A stretch of DNA of 64,000 nucleotides. It comes from Butyrivibrio sp. NC2002 (lineage in GTDB: Bacteria; Bacillota; Clostridia; Lachnospirales; Lachnospiraceae). The stretch spans positions 434,001 through 498,000 of the forward strand of contig NZ_KL370880.1 in NCBI RefSeq assembly GCF_000702265.1. Reading direction: 5' to 3'. How positions within the stretch are numbered: position 1 is the first letter of the stretch; every line of letters starts with the position of its first letter. The translations under genes and the position numbers were made by a program. Positions 8,932 to 17,646 of the stretch are shown piece by piece. Below the pieces are notes generated by a model. The model was given only the letters and a program-made list of their open reading frames with translations. It did not search any database and was not told the DNA's origin.

Positions 8932-11637
8932 TCAGAGCTTATCACGTATCTCGGATTCAGTTCTTTCTATTTCCATCCAGAAATCGCCGGCAGACATCCT
9001 GATAGCACCTGCTCCGTAAATAATCACCTGCTCGATCGCATCGGAAGTTGCAACGGTCACTCTTGAATTTTTGCTGTATTCATGAGCGGTGCGCTCGATG
9101 TACTGATCGGCGGTTTCAGCCTCTTTTGTAAATACAACGTCGAGATTGTGGTATTTAAGTACATGTTCACTTCCGCCCGGCACCTTATAGGCATCGAATA
9201 CAAGGATCACGGTTTCCCTTCTAAAACCCTGGAAATTAGATAAAATGTCCATGAGCTTGTCTCTTGCGGATTTCATATCCTTAATGGCAAGAGCCTTAAG
9301 TTCCGGATTTGCATAGATTACGTTGTAGCCATCTACAAGAATGTAGGCATCATCCGGCGAAAAATTGCTTTTTGCCTTGTATTTCTTGGGGGCAGGAGCC
9401 TCTTTTGCACGGCGCTTTCTCTCTTCATCAGCTTTTCTGTCGTACCTTGGCTTTACAGGTCCGTAGGTCTGTTCAAAGATCCTGTCAAGCTCCTGGATCG
9501 ATGCGTCAAAAGCCTTGCTTCTTTCTGCAAATGATAGGTTTTCTTCCTTTTTTACTTCACCGGATCTGAAGGCTTTTAGCTTATCACCCATAAGGTCAAG
9601 GTCTGTAATAGGAATATCGTTTTGACCACTTGCATTATCGTTTTCAAAAGAAAATCCCAGATCAACATGCATGTAATCTCTTACGCGGTCCCATGGGATC
9701 ACAGTTCCAACGCCGTGAGAACAAAATACACTTCCTGTGGGCTGATTTAGATCGCTTTCAGGGTCGTAAGCTTTTTCCAATATTATTTCCTCTGCATTGT
9801 GACAGGGCTCATATCCTTTTAATGACAGACTTATCCTGCCTTTTCCGTGAGTGAAGGAGATAAGCTCATTTGCATAGTCTTTAAGGGTTGCCGCAGGAAC
9901 GCTTCCTGTTATGAGAGAAATTAAGTCATCAGGATCCCCGGTGCTATTCTGAATGATTTCAGGAGGATTACAGGATCCGTTCATCTTCTGGATATCACTT
10001 AGAACTCTGCCAACATGTTCACTTCCAACTTCTATTGAAAAATCATAGACAGGTTCGAGCAGAATATTTTCTGCCATCATAAGTCCCTGTCTTACGGCTC
10101 TCATGGTAGCTTCCCTGAAGTCTCCGCCTTCGGTATGCTTTTCGTGCGCTCTTCCGCCAATTACGGTTATCTTCATATCAGTAATTTCGGAACCTGTAAG
10201 GACACCTTTTATATTGAACTCATGCAGATGGGACAGAATAAGATTCTGCCAGTTCTTTGCAAGGATATCGGTTTTGCAGTCGGTGTCAAACTTAAGACCG
10301 CTTCCGGGTTCGAGCGGAGTAAGCATGAGATGAACTTCAGCATAGTGGCGAAGCGGCTCAAAATGACCTACACCCTCAACTGCCGACCGTATAGTTTCTT
10401 TATATACGATGGTGCCCGGACCAAAATCTATATTAAGTCCGAATCGTTCATTGCAAAGATGCTTTAAAATCTCCATCTGAACCTGACCCATTATCTGGAC
10501 TGAGATATCACCTGTTTCTTCAGATCTTTTAATTGATAATAAGGGCTCTTCCTCAGCTATTTCCATAAGCTGTTTGTAGGCCTTAAAGGTATCTGTGCCT
10601 TCAGGGAGTATGATCCGTGAAGATAAGATAGGCTGGAGTATATCAGGTGCTTCATTTTTTAAGGCGCCAAGGCCCATGCCTGCGCGTGATGAATTAAGAC
10701 CTGTCACGGCAACAATCTGACCTGCCGAAGCTTTCTTTACAGATTCATATTTGTCTCCGGAGTATATGCGTATCTGATCGACTTTTTCTCCGGGGATGAT
10801 CTCTGATCTGACTTCAAGATTTCCGCCTGTTATTTTCATCCAGGATAGCCTTGTACCGGAAGGATCACGGGATATTTTGTAGATCCTTGCAGCAAATTCT
10901 CCCGGATATTCAGGGGCAGGGGCATAGAGGTCTATAAGCTTTATGAGGTCTTCTATGCCCTGCATCTTTAGCGCACTGCCAAACAGAATGGGAAATAATT
11001 TGCGCTCTATTATGAGCTTTATGATATCGCTATGTCCGACAGGAGTTTCATTTTCAAGAAAACCTGTAAGGAGATCGTCGTCGCAAACTGCAAGTTCTTC
11101 CTGGATAGCAGGGTCATCCAGACATTTTTCATCTGCAATAATTCCGGAAAAATCAAGGCAATGCTCAGAAAGTCTTGCCTGTATATCCTTGAGAAGCTTT
11201 TCTTTATCTGCCTGAGGCTGATCCATTTTGTTGACAAAGATATAAACGGGGACCTCGTAGTGAGATAGAAGTTTCCACAGAAGCTGCACGTGATTAGTGA
11301 TAGAATCGGCTGCGCTTATTATAAGTATGGCAGCGTCAAGGACTTTCATGGTCCTTTCTGTCTCGGGAGCAAAATCAGCATGTCCCGGAGTGTCCAGCAA
11401 TGTAACATGAGTGTTTTCTGAAAGATCAAGCTCCGCCTGCTTGGAAAAGATGGTGATTCCACGGCTCCTTTCAAGGGCATAGGTATCAAGGAAGGTGTCA
11501 CCGTGATCGACTCTTCCTGATTTTCTTATAGCTCCGCAAAGAAATAAAAGTGCCTCCGATAATGTTGTTTTACCGGAGTCAACGTGTGCATATATTCCTA
11601 TATTTAAATGTTTGTTGTTTATGTTTTTATCGCTCAT
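8932..11637 (-). CDS. TetM/EF-G-like ribosomal GTPase fused to a YacP/Rae1-like NYN nuclease domain
   Basis: 901 residues. Residues about 1-650 match the tetracycline-resistance ribosomal-protection (TetM/TetO) branch of EF-G: G1 AHVDSGKTT, G3 DTPGHADF, G4 NKMD, then domains II to V. After a charged linker (about 725-762, many K, R, E, A and P), residues about 765-895 form a NYN/PIN-like domain of the YacP family: ILVDGYNVIYA, VILVFDAYKV, TADQYIER and ATSDAIEQ supply the conserved acidic residues. In Bacillus subtilis YacP is Rae1, an endonuclease that cuts mRNA in the ribosomal A site. The fusion suggests a factor that enters the A site and cuts or checks mRNA. Similar long proteins occur in other Clostridia, and tetracycline resistance is not implied. 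The single start ATG is followed by a normal N terminus. Confidence 0.88.
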   Translation of the reverse strand: MSDKNINNKHLNIGIYAHVDSGKTTLSEALLFLCGAIRKSGRVDHGDTFLDTYALERSRGITIFSKQAELDLSENTHVTLLDTPGHADFAPETERTMKVLDAAILIISAADSITNHVQLLWKLLSHYEVPVYIFVNKMDQPQADKEKLLKDIQARLSEHCLDFSGIIADEKCLDDPAIQEELAVCDDDLLTGFLENETPVGHSDIIKLIIERKLFPILFGSALKMQGIEDLIKLIDLYAPAPEYPGEFAARIYKISRDPSGTRLSWMKITGGNLEVRSEIIPGEKVDQIRIYSGDKYESVKKASAGQIVAVTGLNSSRAGMGLGALKNEAPDILQPILSSRIILPEGTDTFKAYKQLMEIAEEEPLLSIKRSEETGDISVQIMGQVQMEILKHLCNERFGLNIDFGPGTIVYKETIRSAVEGVGHFEPLRHYAEVHLMLTPLEPGSGLKFDTDCKTDILAKNWQNLILSHLHEFNIKGVLTGSEITDMKITVIGGRAHEKHTEGGDFREATMRAVRQGLMMAENILLEPVYDFSIEVGSEHVGRVLSDIQKMNGSCNPPEIIQNSTGDPDDLISLITGSVPAATLKDYANELISFTHGKGRISLSLKGYEPCHNAEEIILEKAYDPESDLNQPTGSVFCSHGVGTVIPWDRVRDYMHVDLGFSFENDNASGQNDIPITDLDLMGDKLKAFRSGEVKKEENLSFAERSKAFDASIQELDRIFEQTYGPVKPRYDRKADEERKRRAKEAPAPKKYKAKSNFSPDDAYILVDGYNVIYANPELKALAIKDMKSARDKLMDILSNFQGFRRETVILVFDAYKVPGGSEHVLKYHNLDVVFTKEAETADQYIERTAHEYSKNSRVTVATSDAIEQVIIYGAGAIRMSAGDFWMEIERTESEIRDKL

Positions 11638-11682
11638 GGAGTCTATTCTATTACATCGCTTGGAAAATAACTAGCTGAACGC

Positions 11683-11712
11683 AAAAAAAGACATTCAAAC
11701 GAATGTCTTTTA
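11683..11712 (-). terminator. Terminator of tRNA-Pro
   Basis: A hairpin AAAAGACATTC/GAATGTCTTTT with a 4-base loop, read on the minus strand right after the tRNA 3' end and running into a T tract. Confidence 0.8.
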
Positions 11713-11716
11713 ATAG

Positions 11717-11790
11717 TCGGAGTGGCGGGACTCGAACTCGCGGCCTCTACCTCCCTAAGATAGCGCGCTAACCAACTGCGCTACACCCCG
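11717..11790 (-). tRNA. tRNA-Pro(AGG)
   Basis: Cloverleaf on the minus strand: acceptor CGGGGTG/CACTCCG (one G-T), D arm GCGC/GCGC, anticodon stem CTATC/GGTAG with loop TTAGGGA (anticodon AGG, G37), T arm GCGAG-TTCGAGT-CCCGC, discriminator A. C1-G72 is typical of bacterial tRNA-Pro. CCA is not encoded. An A at position 34 is uncommon in bacterial tRNA-Pro. Confidence 0.93.
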
Positions 11791-11952
11791 GCAACGAAAA
11801 GTATATTATCATGCCATGAGAATAAAATCAACACCTAAATTAAAAAAATTTTGTTTTTATATAAAACTTTTGTTTTTTACTGTTTTCTTTTACAATAAAC
11901 TAAGCAAGATATGCGCGACTACAAAACAAAATGAGGGATGGTTTGAAATGCT

Positions 11953-13260
11953 ATGAAAAAGTTTTTGGTGGAAAACGGATTAAAAAGAATTGCATGTCTG
12001 TCATTATCTGTCTGTATGACGGTAGCTGCAATATCAGTCTGCGGGGGTGTTCCCGGGGCTAGGATAAGGACATGCATTACGGCAAATGCAGCTGAAACGG
12101 TTATTTCCAGACCGGCTATCACAGAACTTTCAAATGAATATGAAGGCGTGAAGGTTACTTTCAAAGGATCATCTGATGCGGAAGGTTATTATGTCTTCAG
12201 AAGGCAGAAATCTACGCAGCAATGGCTTTTGGTCGGTACTGTATATGGCGCTGATGCCACATCTTATGTTGATGATGATGCCATGAAGGATGGCGGAATA
12301 TACACATATATGGTGAGGGCTTTTTGCGGAGAAAATGTTTCTGCAGACTCAGCTACTAAGACTATTACCAGAGTTATCGAGTCCAGAATAAAAGTGAAGC
12401 TAAAGTTCGGACAAAAAGCAGCAAGAAAGATGCACAAGATGGTTAATGAGTTCAGGACCGGCTCTGAAGCATGGGCCTGGAATTCGACAAATAGCCAGAA
12501 GGTCTATATGTCAGGGCTTGCGAAGCTAAGCTATGACTACACTCTTGAAAAGATAGCAATGCTCAGGGCTGCGGAAATAGCCATTAAATTTGCGCATGAG
12601 CGTCCAAACGGAAAGGACTGCTTTAGTGCCTACGGCGAGTCGGGATATATTTATACCGCAGCGGGAGAGAATATCGCATACGGCTATAAATCAGCATCTG
12701 CCGCTTTTAAAGCTTTTCAGGAAACAAATAGTTATTACGTCGGTCAGGGGCACAGAAGAAACATGCTTGGTACTTCATACAATGTATGTGCTTTTGGACA
12801 CGTGAAGCTAAACGGAGTTAATTACTGGGTTCAGGAATTTGCCAATACCACTGAAGACTCCGACTACACCAAGGCTGTAAACGGCTTCAAGAAGGTGTCG
12901 ATAGATGTTGCGGCTGATGACATAAGCCAGTATAAGAAGACCATAAAGAGCCTCAATGCCAAGATAAAGGATTATCCTCCGAGAGCGGTGACGATAAATA
13001 CCGCAGAAGTTTTGGGTAAAAAGGTTGCTCTTACATACACAAGGTCAAATGGTGCTGCAGGATATGAAATATATCGCTCTACAAAGAAAAACAAGGGCTA
13101 CACCAAGGTTGGCACTGTGAAAAAGCAGGATACACTTACTTTTACAGACAAAAAGGCATCCCGAAAAAAGAAATATTATTACTATGTTGTTCCCTACAGG
13201 GTTGCACATGGTGATAAAATATATGGCAAAAAATCTAACATTATCATAGCAAGAACATAA
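11953..13260 (+). CDS. Secreted CAP-domain (SCP/PR-1) protein with fibronectin-III-like flanks
   Basis: 435 residues with an N-terminal signal sequence (hydrophobic LSLSVCMTVAAISVCGG, cleavage near ITANAAE). Residues about 55-135 look like a FnIII-type beta domain (EGYYVFRRQ, YTYMVRAF). The CAP domain covers about 145-300, with HERPNG, AGENIAYGY, GHRRNML and YWVQEFA, the usual CAP signatures. A second FnIII-like domain (about 340-435, GYEIYRSTKKNKGYTKVG) ends the protein. CAP proteins are extracellular; the biochemical role in Clostridia is unsettled. It is followed 15 bp later by cysE, possibly co-transcribed without a functional link. Confidence 0.85.
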   Translation: MKKFLVENGLKRIACLSLSVCMTVAAISVCGGVPGARIRTCITANAAETVISRPAITELSNEYEGVKVTFKGSSDAEGYYVFRRQKSTQQWLLVGTVYGADATSYVDDDAMKDGGIYTYMVRAFCGENVSADSATKTITRVIESRIKVKLKFGQKAARKMHKMVNEFRTGSEAWAWNSTNSQKVYMSGLAKLSYDYTLEKIAMLRAAEIAIKFAHERPNGKDCFSAYGESGYIYTAAGENIAYGYKSASAAFKAFQETNSYYVGQGHRRNMLGTSYNVCAFGHVKLNGVNYWVQEFANTTEDSDYTKAVNGFKKVSIDVAADDISQYKKTIKSLNAKIKDYPPRAVTINTAEVLGKKVALTYTRSNGAAGYEIYRSTKKNKGYTKVGTVKKQDTLTFTDKKASRKKKYYYYVVPYRVAHGDKIYGKKSNIIIART

Positions 13261-13275
13261 GGATTGGAGATATCG

Positions 13276-14235
13276 ATGGACATAGGAGAACGTCAGAATC
13301 TTAATCATGAAATAGAAGGGATCGTTGGTCTTATACTGGATGATTACAACAAGGGAAGGGATGTTGATAACCTTGATGTGTTTAACCAGCCTGACCGGGA
13401 TGCGGTTGTTGATATCGTAAGAAAAATAATGCGCATTCTTTTCCCCGGATATTACAGAGATAAGATTTACAGAAGCTATAATGATACCAACCGTATTGCG
13501 GTTGTTATAGAAGATGTCATTTATAACATGCAAAAGCAGATGGCTATTGCTTTCAGGCACAGCGAGGATTACAAGAGTGCAACTGATGACACTCTTACCT
13601 GCGGTGCAAGATGTATCACACTTGAGTTTTTCAGAAGAATACCGCATATAAGAGAGCTTGTTGATACAGATCTTCAGGCAACCTTTGACGGAGACCCCGC
13701 AGCATACAACAAGGAAGAGATAATCCTGTCCTATCCCGGACTCATGGCAGGTACAATAAACAGGATCGCGCATGAGCTTTATCTTCTCAAGGTGCCGCTT
13801 ATTCCAAGAATGATGACGGAATATGCTCATTCCATAACGGGAATCGACATTCATCCCGGTGCAACACTTGGAAAATACTTCATGATCGATCACGGAACAG
13901 GCATAGTTATTGGTGAGACATCAATTATCGGTGAGCACGTGAAGATATATCAGGGAGTAACTATAGGTGCGCTTTCAACCAGAGGCGGTCAGTCACTTAA
14001 GGGGGCAAAAAGACATCCTACTATTGAGGATAACGTAACTATCTATGCAGGAGCTTCTATCCTTGGCGGTGAGACGATAATCGGGCATGACAGTGTTATT
14101 GGATCAAATGCTTTCATAACATCTTCAATCTGCCCCGGCACCAAGGTGAGCATCAAAAACCAGGAGCTTCAGTACAATAACGGCTCAGATGAATCTGTGG
14201 AAAGAAAAGATCTTGACTGCAACCAGAGGTTCTGA
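13276..14235 (+). CDS. cysE: Serine O-acetyltransferase
   Basis: About 319 residues from the ATG at 13276, preceded by TTGGAG; a TTG 12 bases upstream in frame is less likely. The C-terminal left-handed beta-helix is clear: GIDIHPGATLGKYFMIDHG, GIVIGETSIIGEHVKIYQGV, then GGETIIGHDSVIGSNA. It makes O-acetylserine from serine and acetyl-CoA, the first step of cysteine synthesis. The protein is longer than enteric CysE (about 273), as in the EpsC-type enzymes of many anaerobes. No T-box or other known regulatory leader is seen in the 15-bp gap before it. Confidence 0.92.
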   Translation: MDIGERQNLNHEIEGIVGLILDDYNKGRDVDNLDVFNQPDRDAVVDIVRKIMRILFPGYYRDKIYRSYNDTNRIAVVIEDVIYNMQKQMAIAFRHSEDYKSATDDTLTCGARCITLEFFRRIPHIRELVDTDLQATFDGDPAAYNKEEIILSYPGLMAGTINRIAHELYLLKVPLIPRMMTEYAHSITGIDIHPGATLGKYFMIDHGTGIVIGETSIIGEHVKIYQGVTIGALSTRGGQSLKGAKRHPTIEDNVTIYAGASILGGETIIGHDSVIGSNAFITSSICPGTKVSIKNQELQYNNGSDESVERKDLDCNQRF

Positions 14236-14276
14236 TCATAAAAAGAGATTGTTTTTCAAAAAAATAAAAAAAGCTA

Positions 14277-14304
14277 TAAAGTAAGTAGAGAAATCATCCG
14301 ATAT
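14277..14304 (+). promoter_or_regulatory. Candidate sigma-28 (flagellar) promoter of flgE
   Basis: TAAA at 14277-14280, a 16-base spacer, then TCCGATAT ending at 14304 match the TAAA-N15-GCCGATAA/T consensus of flagellar sigma-28 with one mismatch and normal spacing. Transcription would start near 14311, inside the structured leader of flgE. The -10 element lies inside the 5' arm of a perfect inverted repeat. Confidence 0.6.
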
Positions 14305-14384
14305 AGAAGACGTAGGAATAATATAACTACGCAATGCGCCGGCACAAGGATGTGACCGCAAACTATATCACGGATGATTTTTTT
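14291..14384 (+). promoter_or_regulatory. Structured leader/terminator upstream of flgE with a CsrA-type hairpin
   Basis: A 16-base arm (14291-14306) pairs with 14363-14380 (two-base bulge), followed by a seven-T tract, so the outer helix looks like a terminator. It encloses two hairpins: 14311-14331 (CGTAG/CTACG, loop with GGA at its start) and 14336-14359, whose tip CACA-AGGA-TGTG places GGA in a four-base loop. GCACAAGGATGT matches the CsrA consensus (RUACARGGAUGU) at 11 of 12 positions. It is not a riboswitch class I recognise; the c-di-GMP-I, c-di-GMP-II and THF consensus motifs are absent. Confidence 0.6.
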
Positions 14385-14406
14385 ACATTTAGAAAGCGGT
14401 GAGTTT

Positions 14407-15729
14407 ATGGTTAGATCTTTATGGTCAGGAGTTGCAGGGCTCAAAACACATCAGCAGCAAATGGATGTTATAGGTAACAACGTAGCAAACGTCAATACCA
14501 CTTCATATAAATCGCAGCGTTCCACTTTCGGAGATCTGCTTTATCAGACTTCGAAGAAGGCTTATGCACCTTCAGCGGTAAGAAGCGGAACAAATGCAAA
14601 GCAGATTGGTCTTGGAGCAAAGACATCTGCGATCATGACAAATGTTGCAAAACAGGGATCCATCCAGACAACGGATGCACCCTTTGATGTCAGCATAACC
14701 GGTGATTCATTTTTTGTAATAGAAAATGCCAGCGGACAGCTCAATTATTCAAGAGATGGATCATTTACAGTTGATGCCAACGGCTATCTTGTAACCAGGG
14801 GCAACGGATACTATGTAAGAGGTATAACCGAGGAAGGCCAAGAAGCTGCAAATCTCGGCAGGATCCAGGTTCTTCCGATAGATGATGAAGGCAATATACA
14901 GACAATGGCCGGAGAAGCTACAACCTATGCAAGAGTTGCCGGCAATATCAGCAGAACAGATACTCAGCTTAGCAAAGAAGGCGGAAGAACACTCGACCTT
15001 GAGTTTTATGGAACAGATGGCAACACCTACACCATGAGACTTAGATTTACAGATGCAGGAGATGACAACGACACGACATATCAGGCAACAATCTCCAATA
15101 TATATGATGCAAACCACAATGACATCGCGGGCGGAGTGCCTGAAGATAATACAATAGCTTTAACTTATGATCCTACAACAGGTAAATTTACAGCTGCAGA
15201 TGGGCAGGACAACGGGCAGGTTGTCGTAGCTTTTCAGGGAGATGCAGCTGCAGCTGGAACACTTACACTTGATTTTAGCGCAACTACCAACTATGCACCT
15301 CTAAACGGAAGCTCAAGTTCTTCACTTGAAGCCTATAGGGGCGATGCCGAAGGCAATCTGGAAGGTTATCCTGAAGGCAAGATGACAGGCGTATCAATAG
15401 GACGCGATGGCACAATAACCAGACTTTTCAGCAATGGACAGACAATGTTTGCAGGACAGATAGTAGTTGCCGAATTTGCCAATGTCACAGGTCTTGAAAA
15501 AGAAGGCGAGAACCTGTACTCGGTAACAGGTAACTCAGGAGAGCCCAATTATATGTTCGTTACAGATGACGGCGGATACATGACAGCCGGAACTCTTGAA
15601 ATGAGTAATGTGGATCTCTCGACCGAGTTCACCAATATGATAGTTACCCAGAGAGGATTCCAGGCAAACAGCAGAGTGATCACAGTAACAGACACATTGC
15701 TGGACGAGCTCAGACAACTAAAGAGATAA
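14407..15729 (+). CDS. flgE: Flagellar hook protein FlgE
   Basis: 440 residues from the ATG at 14407 (GGTGAG ribosome site); an in-frame ATA at 14374 would start inside the leader hairpin. The N terminus (MVRSLWSGVAGLKTHQQQMD, NNVANVNTTSYKSQR) and C terminus (FTNMIVTQRGFQANSRVITV, then DTLLDELRQLKR) are the coiled-coil ends of the rod/hook family; the hook-specific variable middle is about 150-330. It polymerises outside the cell to form the hook. It stands alone here, away from a flagellar cluster, behind its own candidate sigma-28 promoter. FlgG or FlgF are less likely because of length. Confidence 0.88.
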   Translation: MVRSLWSGVAGLKTHQQQMDVIGNNVANVNTTSYKSQRSTFGDLLYQTSKKAYAPSAVRSGTNAKQIGLGAKTSAIMTNVAKQGSIQTTDAPFDVSITGDSFFVIENASGQLNYSRDGSFTVDANGYLVTRGNGYYVRGITEEGQEAANLGRIQVLPIDDEGNIQTMAGEATTYARVAGNISRTDTQLSKEGGRTLDLEFYGTDGNTYTMRLRFTDAGDDNDTTYQATISNIYDANHNDIAGGVPEDNTIALTYDPTTGKFTAADGQDNGQVVVAFQGDAAAAGTLTLDFSATTNYAPLNGSSSSSLEAYRGDAEGNLEGYPEGKMTGVSIGRDGTITRLFSNGQTMFAGQIVVAEFANVTGLEKEGENLYSVTGNSGEPNYMFVTDDGGYMTAGTLEMSNVDLSTEFTNMIVTQRGFQANSRVITVTDTLLDELRQLKR

Positions 15730-15779
15730 CGTGATTGTCTTACCTCATTTGGTAAAAAACAATAAAGCACATTGAAAAC

Positions 15780-15827
15780 AGACCGAACAGAATGCTTTGA
15801 AAGAAGTATCCCTTTTCGGTCTTTTTT
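15780..15827 (+). terminator. Terminator after flgE
   Basis: Stem AGACCGAA/TTCGGTCT with a 27-base loop and a five-T tail. It lies 50 bp after the flgE stop. Confidence 0.7.
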
Positions 15828-15930
15828 ATGAAAATATAATTTATAAAACATGGAATACTTATAATTAGACAGAGGACAGACGGCTAAATATATAGTACAA
15901 TATAGTTAGAAAGAAGCAATTTTGCGACAA

Positions 15931-15957
15931 TTAGCACTCAACACTAGACAGTGCTAA
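15931..15957 (+). promoter_or_regulatory. CIRCE operator (HrcA site)
   Basis: TTAGCACTC, nine bases, then CAGTGCTAA: the CIRCE inverted repeat with a single mismatch to GAGTGCTAA. HrcA bound here would repress transcription of the mecA-like gene. CIRCE normally controls groESL and the dnaK operon. Confidence 0.88.
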
Positions 15958-15973
15958 TAAAAGAGTATATAAT
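15945..15973 (+). promoter_or_regulatory. Sigma-A promoter overlapping CIRCE
   Basis: TAGACA (15945-15950), 17-base spacer, TATAAT (15968-15973). The -35 lies within the CIRCE spacer and right arm, so HrcA binding would block RNA polymerase directly. Confidence 0.75.
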
Positions 15974-16020
15974 CACAAGATGGAACGCAAAGTTATTACC
16001 AAGGAAGGAGATGAGGCTAT

Positions 16021-16785
16021 ATGGTAATCGTAAAAATGAACAATACTACGGTAGAGTGCAGTATTGCTGCATCAGAACTTCGTGAAATAGGCCTCACACC
16101 CGAGGCAATCATGAATGGGGAAAAGAAGACAGTACCCTTCATGGCTCAGCTTAATAGGGAAGTAGGAGAGCAGCTGGGTTACAACCCTGAGACAGAAGTT
16201 CTAATGATGAGCAAGAACATGATGATGGACGGCAGCGTCCGGATCTTTGCAATAAAGATGTCCAACGAGGATATTCAGAAATCTGCAGACAGGATCAGAG
16301 GTTCAGCAGAAGCAATACTTAAAGAGATGACTCAGGAAAGAGTTGATGCCATCAAACAAAAGGCCGGAATGGAAAAGGGCGAGGCACTCAATGAGATGAT
16401 CAGCCAGGTTTCAGAACTTATAGAGAAAATCTATGAACCGGATGAGGCACAGGAGCCTGAGATTGAAGCTATGGCAAAGCCTTTGGTCAATACCGAGAAG
16501 TACATGGCTATATTTGATTCAATCGATTCTGCAGCGAGATTTGCCAAGATTTCAGCAGCGCTTCCGATCACGGAATCAAAGCTTTACAAGAGCGGATCAG
16601 AGTATTATCTTACACTGGTACTTGAACCCGACGGAGATAATGCGGTTTATGACCTTAGAAGAACCGGGCTTGAGTATGCAAGAGAACTCATGATGAATTC
16701 AGCTGAGCAGACACACATTGAGGAGACAGCAAAGTGTATCATCAAAGAAGATGCGCTTACACATCTTAAGGATATGCTTTCATAA
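16021..16785 (+). CDS. mecA: MecA-like ClpC adaptor protein
   Basis: 254 residues with strong upstream GGAAGGAG. The N-terminal 80 residues carry the substrate-binding MecA layout (ELREIGLTPEAIMNGEKKTV). A Glu-rich middle (about 125-155) is followed by a C-terminal domain (FDSIDSAARFAKIS, LYKSGSEYYLTL) typical of PF05389, which binds ClpC. It would deliver unfolded or specific proteins to ClpCP. The CIRCE operator and sigma-A promoter upstream mean heat-shock regulation by HrcA, fitting a protein quality-control role. Confidence 0.82.
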   Translation: MVIVKMNNTTVECSIAASELREIGLTPEAIMNGEKKTVPFMAQLNREVGEQLGYNPETEVLMMSKNMMMDGSVRIFAIKMSNEDIQKSADRIRGSAEAILKEMTQERVDAIKQKAGMEKGEALNEMISQVSELIEKIYEPDEAQEPEIEAMAKPLVNTEKYMAIFDSIDSAARFAKISAALPITESKLYKSGSEYYLTLVLEPDGDNAVYDLRRTGLEYARELMMNSAEQTHIEETAKCIIKEDALTHLKDMLS

Positions 16786-16793
16786 CCTGAAAT

Positions 16794-17576
16794 ATGAATG
16801 TTATAGCAATTGATTTTACAGGAATATACGAAAACGAGGGCTTTACCTTTCTAACGGGAGACAAAAGCTCTCGTTTAGTTTTAAATGAGGATACATTTTA
16901 TGCAAGTTTTAAAGATGTTACCGGCACAAACTGTATCTGTGATGACTATGCCTGTGAAGAGATAAAAAAACGACTAAGAGAACTTGATATAAACAAATAC
17001 AAGGTGAGATTTTTCGACTCCGGAAATTATCACTATATGTCAAAACTACTGATAGATCTCATGTGCGAGGATAATAGCGATAAGTTCGATGAGTTCGATA
17101 TCATAATGTTTGACCATCACCCTGATATGAAGTGGACATCATACGGAGATATATTATCCTGCGGAAGCTGGGTCCTTAATGCGTTAAAAGATCATGAGGA
17201 GATAGGCAGGGTCTACATTATAGGAGCTGACGAAAAACTGATAAGTGAAGTTGTACAGGAAAATCCTGAATATGCTAAAAGAGTTGCCTTCCTTCATGAG
17301 ATAGATGAACTCGAAAAATACGAAATAACAAATGTGTATCTGTCCATAGACAAGGACGTTATAAGTGATAGCGAACTGGCTACTAACTGGGATCAGGGAA
17401 ATATGAGCATAGAAAGACTAAGGCACTGCCTTGATGAGCTGAAAAAGCGGTTTTCTGACAGAATCCTTGCAGTTGATGTCTGTGGGGAATGTATGCCGGA
17501 TGATGAGCGACTTTTTACAGATATAGGAATATCTGCAAGTAATGCGGTTAATAGTATGATTATTGACAGTTTTTAG
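16794..17576 (+). CDS. Arginase/agmatinase-family (ureohydrolase) protein
   Basis: 260 residues of the ureohydrolase fold. The metal ligands are visible as FDHHPDMKW (DxHxD) and LSIDKDV (DxD). It is shorter than typical arginase (about 300) and the first 60 residues are poorly conserved, so the substrate is uncertain: arginase, agmatinase or formimidoylglutamase are all possible. The start is 8 bp after the mecA stop with no clear ribosome site, suggesting coupling and shared heat-shock control. Confidence 0.82.
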   Translation: MNVIAIDFTGIYENEGFTFLTGDKSSRLVLNEDTFYASFKDVTGTNCICDDYACEEIKKRLRELDINKYKVRFFDSGNYHYMSKLLIDLMCEDNSDKFDEFDIIMFDHHPDMKWTSYGDILSCGSWVLNALKDHEEIGRVYIIGADEKLISEVVQENPEYAKRVAFLHEIDELEKYEITNVYLSIDKDVISDSELATNWDQGNMSIERLRHCLDELKKRFSDRILAVDVCGECMPDDERLFTDIGISASNAVNSMIIDSF

Positions 17577-17646
17577 TTTGTGAAAAAATGTATTAGTGAT
17601 ATAATTATAGACAGAATTAACGATATATGGGGGGCTTAGCAGCATA

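Noticed and set aside
8932..11637. Simple tetracycline-resistance gene
   Set aside because: The family match is real but the NYN fusion and lack of a tet-type leader peptide make a housekeeping or quality-control role more likely.
13045..13893. Long open frame on the minus strand over cysE
   Set aside because: Shadow of the CAP and cysE genes; composition is unlike a protein family and no ribosome site exists.
14291..14384. c-di-GMP riboswitch before flgE
   Set aside because: The c-di-GMP-I and -II core motifs are missing; two simple hairpins inside a terminator helix fit better, although a GGDEF-EAL gene is in the window.
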